Source of the DNA: JBCCJA01 sp039045975
GTDB lineage: Bacteria; Planctomycetota; Planctomycetia; Planctomycetales; Planctomycetaceae
Direction: 5' to 3'
DNA length: 46,174 nt
Assembly: GCA_039045975.1 (NCBI GenBank)
Contig: JBCCJA010000026.1
Location: 1-46,174, forward strand
Shown: positions 16,129-24,648 of the stretch, one piece after another
Numbering within the stretch: position 1 is the first letter of the stretch
Layout of the letters: each line of letters begins with the position of its first letter
Made by a program: the position numbers and the translations under genes
Notes under the pieces: generated by a model
Told to the model about the DNA's origin: nothing
What the model saw: only the letters and a program-made list of their open reading frames with translations
Databases searched by the model: none

Positions 16129-18804
16129 CCCTGTCGGGGGTGATTCGATCGCCCGTTCCAACTCGGCCCTGATCTCGGCAAGCCGGTCGGGGTCGGTCAC
16201 CTTCCGGCCGTCGCCGTCGGTGATATAAAACACGTCGACGACCTGATCGAGGTGAGTCGAAATCTTCGCCAATTCGATCGACAGGCCCAGCCGCTGCAGG
16301 GCCCCCGTCAGCCGAAACAGCAGGCCGGGCCGGTCGACGGTAAACACGTCGAGGATCGTGCACCGGGTCGACAGTTCGGTGTCGATCGCGACACGAGGCG
16401 TGGACCAGACCGCCGGCAGCGACACGTCGTCGTAGCGGTGTTCCGGCACGAGCGCCGGCAGCGACAGCCGCCCCGTCAACGCGTCTGTGATCGTGCGGCA
16501 GACTTCGCGGATCCGCCATTCGGGCGGCGGGCCTTCGAAGTCGTCGTCGCTGACGCGGTAGCGGTCGAGCGCCGCGCCCTCCGGCGTCGATTCAATCAAC
16601 GCTTCGTGTACGCGGAGCCGTTTCGCGGCGAGCGCCCCAGACGTTTTCGAGATACAGCCGACGGCGTGACTCCGGCCCGTGACGACGCGGTAAACCGTCG
16701 TCCGTGTCTCGGCGTCGAACTCCCCGGTGACGCTCGGCCCGGCCGTCGGGTCGGCCGTGACGCGGTCGAGTTCGAGCAAGTCGCGGAAGATCTGCCCACG
16801 TCGGACCGCCGCCAGGTATTGCGGCGACAGCTGGTCGACCCGCTCGGCGATGCGATCGCGGACGTCGCGGTCGAAGGTGCGGTGCTTGTCGGCGAACTCC
16901 ATGACCGCCTCGCGACGGCGGACCGTCTCGGAGCTTTGCTCTGCCGCCGGGCGTCCCGACAGGACACCCGTCAGGCGGTCGTATAGGCCGTGCAGGAGTT
17001 CCTGCTTCCAGTCGGTCCAGACGCCCGGGCCGACGCCGGAAAGATCACAAGCGGTCAGCACGAACAACAGCCGCAGCGTCCCGGCGTCGCCGACGCGGCG
17101 GGCCATGTCGGCCAACAACGCCGGGTCGTTCGTGTCCCGGCGGAACGCCGCGTGGGCCAACGCGAGGTGTTCCCGGACGAGCAACACGAGCCGTTCGGTG
17201 CGGACCACGTCGAGCCGCAAACGCCCGGCGGTCACGGCCGCGATCCCCGACCCGATAACGCTGTGATCGCCCTCCAACCCCTTACCGACGTCGTGCAGCA
17301 ATAACGCCAGCCGCAGCAGGCCGAGGTCGTCGATCGCCCGGATCGCCCCGCCGACCGGACCCTCGTCGGAGGCGAACGCGGTCGTCGCCTCGACGCAGCG
17401 GAGCGTGTGTTCGTCGACGGTGTAGCTGTGATACTCACTGAACTGCGTCAGGCCGCGGGCGTGCTCGAAGCCAGGGATGAAGTACGACAGCAGCCCGACG
17501 CGGTGCATCGCGCGGAGCACACGGCCGATCGATCCGTCGGTCGCGAGCAACGCGACGAACGCCTCGACGGCGTCGGGCGGGGGTTCGGTCGGGAGGTCGT
17601 CGATCGTGACCGAGATCGCAGACTCGACCCGCGTCGTGAACTCGACGCCCTCCCGGGCCAAGTAACCGAACAAGGTCACGAGACGGGCCGGCGACGCCAG
17701 CACCGCCGCCAATTGCCCCGACGCCACGTCGACCCGCGTCGGCCCGACGAGAAACGCCCCGTCGAGCCTGCGAGTCACCGTCGCCCGCAGCAGCCGGGAC
17801 GTCCACGTGCGAGGCCTGTGCCGCTCGACGATGAGATCGGTCACGTCGCGGATCGCGGTGACGTACTGAAAGTAGTCCTTCATCAACCGCTCGACGGGGA
17901 GCATCCCCGGCCCGGCGTCGACGCCCCATCGCTCGGCCAGTCGGGCCTGCTCGTGGCGACCGAACAGGTCCTGCCCGCGGCCGGCGGCGGCGTGCAGCTC
18001 CAGCCGCACACGCAACAGCAGGTCGACCCCTTCGGCGAGCCGGCGGTAATCGTCGCGACCGATCAGGCCGCAGCCGGTCAGGCGGTCCAGGTCGGCCGTC
18101 GCGTGCCGCGCGTACCCGACCCAGCCGATCAGGTGCACGTCGCGGAGCCCGCCGGGGCCTTTCTTGACGTCCGGCTCGAGCAGACACGGCGTGCCGCCGC
18201 TCGCGGCCCGTTCCGCCATCCGGGCTTCGACGCAGGCGTCGACGAACCGCCGGGTCCGCTTGCGGACGACCGAATCTGTGAAAAGATGCCGCAGCCGTTC
18301 GGTCAGCGTCGGGTCGCCCGCGAGATGTCGCATGCCGGTCAGCGCGGTCGCGAGTTTGACGTCCTCGCGGGAGTCCCGCAGGGCTTCGGCGATCGTCCGC
18401 ACGCTGTGCCCGAGGCGGATGCCGCGGTCCCAGACCGCCTGGACGAACCCGTCGATGTCACGGCCCAAGCTTTGGGGCGAGGGCCCGTCCTTGAGGATCA
18501 GCAGGTCGGCGTCGGAACCCGGACAGAGTTCGCCGCGACCCGTGCCGCCGACGAGCACCACTGCGTGATCGGTCCGCACCGGTCCGCGGCCGGCGAGCGT
18601 CGCCGCGTACGTGTCGTACAGCTCGTCTTCGAAGATACGGCCGAGCGAGCGGGCGATACGGCTGCCGTCCCAGCCGCTGTCGCGCAGAAACTCGACCTGT
18701 TCGGCGAGCTTCTCGCGGAACGGCTTCGGCTCTCGTTCGCCGCCGTCGGCGTCGCGGCGACCGCGACCCGTCCCGACCGAGGCGTTCGCGACGTCGCGGC
18801 TCAA
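16105..18804 (-). CDS. glnD: Bifunctional PII uridylyltransferase GlnD
   Basis: GlnD adds UMP to PII when glutamine is low and removes it when glutamine is high. The 899-residue protein shows the nucleotidyltransferase motif GGTGRGELCPGSDADLL (86-102), the central HD hydrolase motif LLLHDVGKGLEGDHS, and two C-terminal ACT domains that sense glutamine (the last begins TRCTILDVFTVDRPGLLFRL). It directly follows glnB with a 4-base overlap, so enzyme and substrate are translated from one message. Confidence 0.94.
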   Translation of the reverse strand: MSRDVANASVGTGRGRRDADGGEREPKPFREKLAEQVEFLRDSGWDGSRIARSLGRIFEDELYDTYAATLAGRGPVRTDHAVVLVGGTGRGELCPGSDADLLILKDGPSPQSLGRDIDGFVQAVWDRGIRLGHSVRTIAEALRDSREDVKLATALTGMRHLAGDPTLTERLRHLFTDSVVRKRTRRFVDACVEARMAERAASGGTPCLLEPDVKKGPGGLRDVHLIGWVGYARHATADLDRLTGCGLIGRDDYRRLAEGVDLLLRVRLELHAAAGRGQDLFGRHEQARLAERWGVDAGPGMLPVERLMKDYFQYVTAIRDVTDLIVERHRPRTWTSRLLRATVTRRLDGAFLVGPTRVDVASGQLAAVLASPARLVTLFGYLAREGVEFTTRVESAISVTIDDLPTEPPPDAVEAFVALLATDGSIGRVLRAMHRVGLLSYFIPGFEHARGLTQFSEYHSYTVDEHTLRCVEATTAFASDEGPVGGAIRAIDDLGLLRLALLLHDVGKGLEGDHSVIGSGIAAVTAGRLRLDVVRTERLVLLVREHLALAHAAFRRDTNDPALLADMARRVGDAGTLRLLFVLTACDLSGVGPGVWTDWKQELLHGLYDRLTGVLSGRPAAEQSSETVRRREAVMEFADKHRTFDRDVRDRIAERVDQLSPQYLAAVRRGQIFRDLLELDRVTADPTAGPSVTGEFDAETRTTVYRVVTGRSHAVGCISKTSGALAAKRLRVHEALIESTPEGAALDRYRVSDDDFEGPPPEWRIREVCRTITDALTGRLSLPALVPEHRYDDVSLPAVWSTPRVAIDTELSTRCTILDVFTVDRPGLLFRLTGALQRLGLSIELAKISTHLDQVVDVFYITDGDGRKVTDPDRLAEIRAELERAIESPPTGSGAGRDQ

Positions 18805-19139
18805 ATGGCGCTCGCGCCGGTCTCGCCCGTGCGGATCCGGATCACCTCTTCGAGCGCCGTCACGAAGATCTTCCCGTCGCCGATCTGGCCCGTCCGGGCC
18901 GACCGCAAGATCGTGTCGATCACTTCTTTCGCCTGCTCGTCGGCGACGACGACCTCGAGCTTCGACTTCGGCAGGAAGTCGACCGTGTACTCGGCGCCGC
19001 GGTACTGCTCTTTGTGGCCCTTCTGCCGCCCGAAGCCGCGGACCTCGGTGATCGTCATGCCCGACACGCCGATCTCGTTCAGCGATTCTTTGACCGCTTC
19101 CAGACGGTGATGCCGTACGACAGCCTCGATCTTCTTCAT
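18801..19139 (-). CDS. glnB: Nitrogen regulatory protein PII
   Basis: This 112-residue PII trimer subunit integrates 2-oxoglutarate, ATP/ADP and glutamine signals. The T loop carries the uridylylation site Tyr51 (YRGAEYTVDFLPK), and the C-terminal signature is TGQIGDGKIFV. The stop codon overlaps the glnD start (ATGA). No amtB is adjacent, which fits a GlnB rather than a GlnK role. Confidence 0.95.
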   Translation of the reverse strand: MKKIEAVVRHHRLEAVKESLNEIGVSGMTITEVRGFGRQKGHKEQYRGAEYTVDFLPKSKLEVVVADEQAKEVIDTILRSARTGQIGDGKIFVTALEEVIRIRTGETGASAI

Positions 19140-19252
19140 CTCGTGCCTGTCAGGTTGCGAGTGGTTTTCGGGCCGTGGGTCTGCCGCCGGCTGAGTCTGA
19201 CTAGCTCACGACGAGAACCGCGGCCGGTCAAGACCGGCCCCGTCGATTCGTC

Positions 19253-19759
19253 TCAGACCCGGTCGAGCCGGCTGTGACTGCGGGCGGGCGGGCGTCGGGC
19301 CTCTACCGAGCGGCCGTAAACCTCCAGCCGATGCCCCTCGATGATGAAGTTATGCTCCGCGGCGACCCGGCGGAGGATCGTGTCGAGTTCCTCGCTGTGG
19401 AACTCGATCAGCTCGCCGGTCGTGCGGCAGATCAGGTGGTCGTGCCGCGGGTAGCCGTAGTCGTGCTCGTAGACGTCACGGTCGTCCTTGCGGGCGACCT
19501 TGCGGAGCAGGCCGGCCTCCTCCAGCGACGACAGCGTGCGATAGACCGTCGAACGGGAGACGCGGCCCGACGTGCCCGGCCCCGTCAGCCGGTCGACCAG
19601 CTGCTCCGCGTCGAAGTGCTCGTGGTCGGCGAAGACGGCGTCGACGATCCGCTTCCGCTCCGTCGTCAGCCGCTGCCCCCGGGTCGTCAAAAACTCGCGG
19701 AACTTCTCCGCCGGGGAGACGGCGACATCGACGGTGCCCAAATCACTCGCGGTCGACAC
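19253..19759 (-). CDS. Fur-family metalloregulator
   Basis: This 168-residue protein has the Fur winged helix (RLTTERKRIVDAVF, then SRSTVYRTLSSLEEAGLLRK) and the regulatory metal site (HDHLICRTTGELIEFHSEEL). The CxxC pairs that bind structural zinc in most Fur, PerR and Zur proteins are missing: only the first Cys of the first pair remains. It is therefore a Fur homologue of unclear metal specificity. An extra 25-residue basic C-terminal tail follows. Confidence 0.85.
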   Translation of the reverse strand: MSTASDLGTVDVAVSPAEKFREFLTTRGQRLTTERKRIVDAVFADHEHFDAEQLVDRLTGPGTSGRVSRSTVYRTLSSLEEAGLLRKVARKDDRDVYEHDYGYPRHDHLICRTTGELIEFHSEELDTILRRVAAEHNFIIEGHRLEVYGRSVEARRPPARSHSRLDRV

Positions 19760-19788
19760 GTCTACAGCCTCCGGATCGTTTCAACTGG

Positions 19789-20082
19789 CTAGCCGAGGTC
19801 GTCGAGCATTCGACCGACCGCGGCCTCTAGCTTGTCTGCGGTATCGTAGGTGCCCGCTTCGATTTCGGCCTTGATGCGTGCGACCAGTTCGGCCCGGGGC
19901 GTCGTCGACGCCCCGTCCGGGCGACTCAACGCGAGCGCTTCGTCCGAAATCTGCAGGCTGTCTTGCGGCGCGAACGCCGGTCCGTTTGCGGCTGTCGGAG
20001 TCGCGTCGCCGGTCGCGGCTCCGCCCCCGACGCGTGTCCCCGGACCGACCGGCGTCCCGCCGCCACCTCCCGAGATCTGCAT
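19789..20082 (-). CDS. flgM: FlgM-like anti-sigma-28 factor
   Basis: This 97-residue protein has a disordered Gly/Thr/Pro-rich first half and a C-terminal FlgM pattern: DSLQISDEALAL, then a basic residue and ELVARIKAEIEAGTYDTADK, then a final helix AAVGRMLDDLG. FlgM holds the flagellar sigma factor FliA inactive until it is exported. The ATG at 20082 follows GGAG at a spacing of about 8 bases. There is no flagellar operon in the window. Confidence 0.75.
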   Translation of the reverse strand: MQISGGGGGTPVGPGTRVGGGAATGDATPTAANGPAFAPQDSLQISDEALALSRPDGASTTPRAELVARIKAEIEAGTYDTADKLEAAVGRMLDDLG

Positions 20083-20250
20083 TTCGTCGCTCCGTCGGCG
20101 TCGTTCCTTGCAAAACGTAAGCGTACGTGAACCCGCCGGACGGCTCAACGGCGACCCGCATCGGGACCGTCCCGGTCGGTTGAACACGTCCGGCCCGGGC
20201 CTAGCATCGGCAGCATCTTCATGACCCTCCCGCTGCGGCCCCATCCCGTC

Positions 20251-21633
20251 ATGTCCGCCGGCACACGCCTCGATATCCGCGTCATCGACACCCGCGCGGA
20301 CGACGCCGAGGCGCTCTTCGCCGACCTCCGCGGCCGGCTCAGCCCCGACGGCGACATGGTCTCCGAGGCCGGCCGACGCAAGACGATCGAGGTCTTCGGC
20401 GAGCCCCTCACGCCCCGCGAAGCGGTCGAGCGGATCTGTGCCGACGTCGCCAAAGACGGCCTCGCGGCCCTGCTCGACTACACCCGCAAGCTCGACGGCG
20501 CCGACCTGACCGCAGAGACCTTCCGCGTCTCCGACGCCGAACTGGCCGACGCCCACGCGACGGCCGACCCGGAACTGCTCCGCACCGTCGCCGCCGTGCG
20601 GGACAACGTCCTCGAATTCCAGCGGGCGATCCTCCACGAGGACGTCACCGTCACCCGCGACAGGGCAGGGGGGCGGGTCGAGCTGACCCAGCGTTACGTC
20701 CCGATGAGCCGCGTCGGCTGCTGCGTCCCGGGCGGGGCAGCCGCCTACCCGTCGACGGTGCTGATGACCGCCGTGCCCGCGCTCGCCGCCGGCGTGCCCG
20801 AGGTCGCCGTCGTCGTCCCGCCGACCGACTTCGGCGGTTACAACCGCGACCTGCTCGCGACCTGCCGCGAGGTCGGCGTGACCGAGGTCTACCGCGTCGG
20901 CGGGGCCCAGGCGGTCGCGGCGTTGGCGTACGGCGTCGACGGCCTGCCGCCGGTCGACATGATCGTCGGCCCCGGCAACCTGTTCGTCGCGCTCGCGAAG
21001 CGGCACGTCTTCGGGACGGTCGGGATCGACAGCATCGCCGGGCCGAGCGAGGTGATCGTCCTCGCCGACGAGACGGCGAACCCCGCCTTCGTCGCCGCCG
21101 ACCTGATCTCGCAGGCCGAGCACAGCCCCGGCTCGGGCGTGTTGATCACGTGGCACCCGCCGCTCGTCGAGGCGGTCCACGACGAGCTCGACCGGCAGCT
21201 CGCGGAGCTCTCGCGGGGCGACCTCGCCCGCCGCAGCCTGGAAGACTACGGGGCCCTCATCAGTTGCCGCGACGAGGCCGAGGCGACCGCCTGGACCGAT
21301 CGCCTCGCGACCGAGCACCTGCACGTCTCGACGGCCGACCCGGCCGCGACGGCCGCGAACGTCAAGAACGCCGGCGCGATCTTCCTCGGCCACTACACCC
21401 CGGTCGCGACCGGCGACTACATGGCCGGCCCGTCGCACGTCCTCCCCACCGGCGGCACGGCCCGCTTCGCCAACGGCCTGTGCGCGAACGATTTCTTGAA
21501 GCGGTCGTCGCTGATCGCCTACGACAAAAAATCACTCGCCGCCGACGCCGACCTGGTGCGGACGCTGGCGGACCGCGAAGGACTGACGGCCCACCGGGCG
21601 AGCGTGGACGTACGGGTCACAGACAACCCGTAG
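20251..21633 (+). CDS. hisD: Histidinol dehydrogenase
   Basis: HisD carries out the last two oxidations of histidine synthesis, histidinol to histidine, with zinc and NAD. The 460-residue protein has YVPGG-type segment RVGCCVPGGAAAYPSTVLM, GGAQAVAALAYG, GPGNLFVALAKR, the family signature IDSIAGPSEVIVLADE and the zinc ligand region ISQAEHSPGS. ATG at 20251 is chosen; 20221 is an alternative. The TAG stop is formed by the GTAG of a REP-like unit directly downstream. Confidence 0.93.
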   Translation: MSAGTRLDIRVIDTRADDAEALFADLRGRLSPDGDMVSEAGRRKTIEVFGEPLTPREAVERICADVAKDGLAALLDYTRKLDGADLTAETFRVSDAELADAHATADPELLRTVAAVRDNVLEFQRAILHEDVTVTRDRAGGRVELTQRYVPMSRVGCCVPGGAAAYPSTVLMTAVPALAAGVPEVAVVVPPTDFGGYNRDLLATCREVGVTEVYRVGGAQAVAALAYGVDGLPPVDMIVGPGNLFVALAKRHVFGTVGIDSIAGPSEVIVLADETANPAFVAADLISQAEHSPGSGVLITWHPPLVEAVHDELDRQLAELSRGDLARRSLEDYGALISCRDEAEATAWTDRLATEHLHVSTADPAATAANVKNAGAIFLGHYTPVATGDYMAGPSHVLPTGGTARFANGLCANDFLKRSSLIAYDKKSLAADADLVRTLADREGLTAHRASVDVRVTDNP

Positions 21634-21651
21634 GACAGGCCCCCGCCTGCC
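21630..21651. repeat. Single REP-like hairpin unit overlapping the hisD stop
   Basis: GTAG followed by a hairpin GACAGGC/GCCTGCC around CCCC, 21 of 22 bases identical to the unit at 3463. Its GTAG supplies the hisD stop codon. Confidence 0.7.
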
Positions 21652-21772
21652 GAATTTTGAGCGTTCTTCGTCACATCAGACGGCTGGTCCGACCGACGAG
21701 CTGCCGGATGCCGCAGGCACAAGAATTCGTGAATGCGATTTCACCTTGTGAGTGCTGTCACAGGACAACGGC

Positions 21773-21867
21773 GTGTGCCACTGGCTCCGCCAGTGCTGAG
21801 TTAAGGAGAGGGCGGCAAACGCAAGCACGAATCACGCCACATCGCACTGGCAGAGCCAGTGGCACAC
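21773..21867. repeat. Inverted pair of CACTGGC/GCCAGTG hairpins
   Basis: Arms at 21773-21796 and 21844-21867 are inverted copies with 23 of 24 bases matching; 47 bases lie between them. Each arm is itself a hairpin (CACTGGC, short loop, GCCAGTG) preceded by GTGTGC. The same layout occurs at 24438-24577, so this is a second REP-like family. It sits in the 278-base gap between hisD and the beta-helix gene. Confidence 0.7.
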
Positions 21868-21911
21868 GAGGCACAAGCCCACGACCCACCAGCCGATAGT
21901 GCCACCCGCCG

Positions 21912-24074
21912 TCACAGGAGCGTGAACGTCGACGACCCGGGCGACTGATTGATCGCCGCGAACGTCATGTAGTCCCCCAGCGTACGGGCACTGCTCGACG
22001 TGCCGTTGTCGCTCACGCCGACCACGAATGCGTTCGAACGCTTCGAACGGAACGTGTTGCCGCTCTCTCGCAGTCCGCCGTAGGCCCAAAAGGGCGTCGC
22101 CCCCCGTTCGATGAATCGCTGGGCCTGGAGGATGTTGTCGGCATTGTTTGCCGCGGTATCGGTGCCGGGCTCCGGGGTGACGTTGAACCCGGCGACGGTC
22201 TCGATCAACAAGCTCCCCGGGGCCGAGGCGGACGCCGCCGATTCGATCGTCGAATTAAAGATCCGGATATTTCCGAATCGGTTGATGCGTTCCCGGACTT
22301 CGGCATCGGGCAGGTCGCCGAAGATCCCGTCGACGCCTCGATAAGAGGCCATGAACATCATTTGCGACAGCCCGTTGTCCGCGACGGTCACATTGCTGAA
22401 TTCGACGTTGCGGCCGTTGTCGAGCCGGACGCCGAAGCCGGCGTTGTCTTCAATATCTGTGTTCTGGATAAGGATTCGGTTGCCGGCCCCGTCCTGCCCC
22501 GAAATCTCGATATAGAGTCCGGAGCCGGTTCGGACCGCACTTTCCGGAATCGACCCCAGATCGACGACGGGTATGCCGTCCGGCGTGCCGTCGTCGAATA
22601 TCTCGACCCCTTTGTTCCGGGACAGATCGCTGTTTCGGACCTCGACGTCGTACACGCCGATATCGAACCACAGCCCGGCCGCGGAGTTCTCGACCGACGT
22701 CAGATTGTCGATCGTAATATTGTTACCGCCGTTGAATTTCACGCCCGCGACGCGGAACCCGCCGAAGCCGGCCCGGGAGCCCCGCCAGTTGTTGCGATTC
22801 GTCGATGTGTCCTCGATTAAAATGTTCTCGCCACCCAGCGCGACGCCCTGGGCGCCGTTATCGCTGAAGTCGGAATTGTTGATTGTGATCTTGTTCGTAT
22901 TACCTGAGAAGGCCGCGCCTCTGACGAAAACGCCGACACCGCCGGTGTCGGTGACGCGGACGGAGTCGATCAACAGGTTCGTCAGTTCGTCACCGGGCCG
23001 GGTCTCGATCGCGCCCTCGCGGTGAAAGGTACGGACACCCCTGAGCGTGAAATCGCTGAAAATCACTTTCTCGGTTTCGAACAGATTGAAGAGCGGCCCG
23101 GCGGGCGTATCTTCTCCTGTGATCTCGACATCGACAGTGCCGCTCTCGAACGCGTTCGCGACCCCGCCGGCGTTCGGGACGCGGACGTAGACGCGGTTCG
23201 GGGCGAAGCGATTGTTACCGGTGCCGAGACCCGAGATATTGCTCGCGACGCCGTCGCCCCCTTGGGACGTCCCGTTGGCGACGATCGATTCGCCCTGGCC
23301 GAGTTCGATGATCGTAAACTCGCCGGGTTGCAGATCCCACACGCTCGGCAACCCGCCGCTTCCACCGTTGGGGTTGATATAGTTCGGATTGAACCGGAAG
23401 TCGGGCGAGGAAGAGCTATATGTCTGGACCTCGACGTTCTCGATCTGCACCTGGTCATAGCGGACGCCGTCGACCATGAGGAGTTCACTCCGCTGTCCGA
23501 CGGCGAGCTGAGGCGTGTTCGCCGCGGAGGTGACGGAGTACCCGAAGTTCGCGTCCCAATCGGCATAGAAAATATTGGTATTCTGGCCCTGCGCGTTCTT
23601 GATGCGGGTCCACGGGCCGTTGGCCCCGGCACCTTGCCACTGATCGGTCTCGAAGCCGTTCAGGACGGTCGTGTCGATCCCGTCGCCGTCGATGACGAAC
23701 CAGCCGTTCGGCCCCGAGTGAGACGTGTCGCGGTCGCCGCGGACGGAACCGACGAGGTTGATCGTATCCACGCCCGTGATGTCGAAGTCGCTTCCTTTAA
23801 GACGGACTATCACATCGCCGCCGTGATCTCTCCATGCGTTCTCGACGATCGATTCGAGGTTGCCGGACTGGCCTTCGAAGACGTTGATGACGGTTGGATT
23901 ACTGACGATGCTGCCGTTATTGAAATTTTCCTGCCAGAAATCAAAGTCGGCCCCGTCGGCGTCGAGCAGAACCCGCCGCTCAAGCGGGGCCGACACTCCG
24001 TCGCAGCGGCGTTTGCGCAAGCGCTTACGGGAAGTGTCATTACGGCGCGAACGCCAAGAAGTTAAAGGAAACAT
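21912..24074 (-). CDS. Exported right-handed parallel beta-helix protein with LEPR-XLL-like motif
   Basis: This 720-residue protein starts with a basic stretch followed by LERRVLLDAD (31-40), the LEPR-XLL-type motif found at the N-terminus of large exported proteins of planctomycetes and relatives. The rest is a series of short Asn/Gly/Asp-rich turns with I-x-I-x-N strands (NITIDNLTSVENSAAG, ILIQNTDIEDNAGFG, VEFSNVTVADNG) typical of pectate-lyase-like beta-helices. It may bind or cut polysaccharide or act at the surface; no catalytic residues can be assigned. Base composition is less GC-rich than in its neighbours, consistent with Asn/Ile/Thr-rich coding. Confidence 0.8.
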   Translation of the reverse strand: MFPLTSWRSRRNDTSRKRLRKRRCDGVSAPLERRVLLDADGADFDFWQENFNNGSIVSNPTVINVFEGQSGNLESIVENAWRDHGGDVIVRLKGSDFDITGVDTINLVGSVRGDRDTSHSGPNGWFVIDGDGIDTTVLNGFETDQWQGAGANGPWTRIKNAQGQNTNIFYADWDANFGYSVTSAANTPQLAVGQRSELLMVDGVRYDQVQIENVEVQTYSSSSPDFRFNPNYINPNGGSGGLPSVWDLQPGEFTIIELGQGESIVANGTSQGGDGVASNISGLGTGNNRFAPNRVYVRVPNAGGVANAFESGTVDVEITGEDTPAGPLFNLFETEKVIFSDFTLRGVRTFHREGAIETRPGDELTNLLIDSVRVTDTGGVGVFVRGAAFSGNTNKITINNSDFSDNGAQGVALGGENILIEDTSTNRNNWRGSRAGFGGFRVAGVKFNGGNNITIDNLTSVENSAAGLWFDIGVYDVEVRNSDLSRNKGVEIFDDGTPDGIPVVDLGSIPESAVRTGSGLYIEISGQDGAGNRILIQNTDIEDNAGFGVRLDNGRNVEFSNVTVADNGLSQMMFMASYRGVDGIFGDLPDAEVRERINRFGNIRIFNSTIESAASASAPGSLLIETVAGFNVTPEPGTDTAANNADNILQAQRFIERGATPFWAYGGLRESGNTFRSKRSNAFVVGVSDNGTSSSARTLGDYMTFAAINQSPGSSTFTLL

Positions 24075-24251
24075 GCAAGATCATCCGGAATCGGCATTTC
24101 GGGGTCGGGCAGAACTGCCACTGCCTGTACTACGGCGATGCCCCGCGACCCTGTTCGCAAATTATTCGCCAAATACCGATTTCGCAGCCTTTCCCGATTT
24201 CGGCCATGGAAGATTAAGCGGTGCATTTACCGTTTCGGGCCGTGTCGTCCC

Positions 24252-24365
24252 TTATCCCACCCGTGTTCCCACACTTTCCCCGCGGACCGCACGCCCGATG
24301 TTCCCCGGCTAGGCGTTGTCGAAGACAATCACCGGGATCTTCGCGTCCATACAGTGCTGGAACGC
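24252..24365 (-). pseudogene. 3' remnant of a UMP kinase (pyrH)-like gene
   Basis: The minus strand reads AFQHCMDAKIPVIVFDNA, then a TAG stop (24309-24311), then in the same frame PGNIGRAVRGESVGTRVG and a TAA. This matches the C-terminal end of UMP kinase, where the pattern is CxxxxLPIIVFxxxxPGNxxRVVxGExxGT. Only about 37 codons remain, there is no upstream domain, and an internal stop is present, so it is a decayed fragment. A functional pyrH must lie elsewhere. Confidence 0.65.
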
Positions 24366-24437
24366 TGGGCCGGGTGGCCACCCCATGCCGGATCCCTCAT
24401 CCATGCCTCAGCCCCAGGTGGTCCAGCCGTTCTCGAC

Positions 24438-24577
24438 GGGTGGCACTGGCCTTCAGCCAGTGCTCGCATTACGGAACGCGAACAGATTCCTGCGGAAGCG
24501 TCAGTTTTTTCGCGCGTCGGTCAGCTTGACGACGAAAGCCGTCCGTCGTTCGCACTGGCTGAAGGCCAGTGGCACCC
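24438..24577. repeat. Inverted pair of CACTGGC/GCCAGTG hairpins, second copy
   Basis: Arms at 24438-24463 and 24552-24577 match inversely at 25 of 26 bases, with 88 bases between them. Each arm folds as GCACTGGC-CTTCA-GCCAGTGC and is preceded by GGTG. Same family as 21773-21867 but with a different spacer. Confidence 0.7.
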
Positions 24578-24648
24578 TGCGAGTCACGTTGTGAGCCGGC
24601 CTCAAAAGGGCCGACACTGGCGGCCCCGATCCGGAACACTCGATTCGC

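Larger units (their letters stand above)
24075..24648. other. Intergenic region with a gene remnant and a repeat pair
   Basis: These 574 bases separate the divergent beta-helix and serine hydrolase genes. They hold the beta-helix promoter region, a broken pyrH-like 3' end (24252-24365) and an inverted repeat pair (24438-24577). I see no intact gene. Confidence 0.6.

Noticed and set aside
19789..21438. 549-codon minus-strand frame
   Set aside because: Only its last 97 codons form a protein-like FlgM; the rest is the antisense of hisD.
23022..24065. 347-codon plus-strand frame opposite the beta-helix gene
   Set aside because: It mirrors the minus-strand gene, and its product is rich in Asp/Arg/Val without a recognisable fold; the minus strand has an LEPR-XLL motif and beta-helix pattern.
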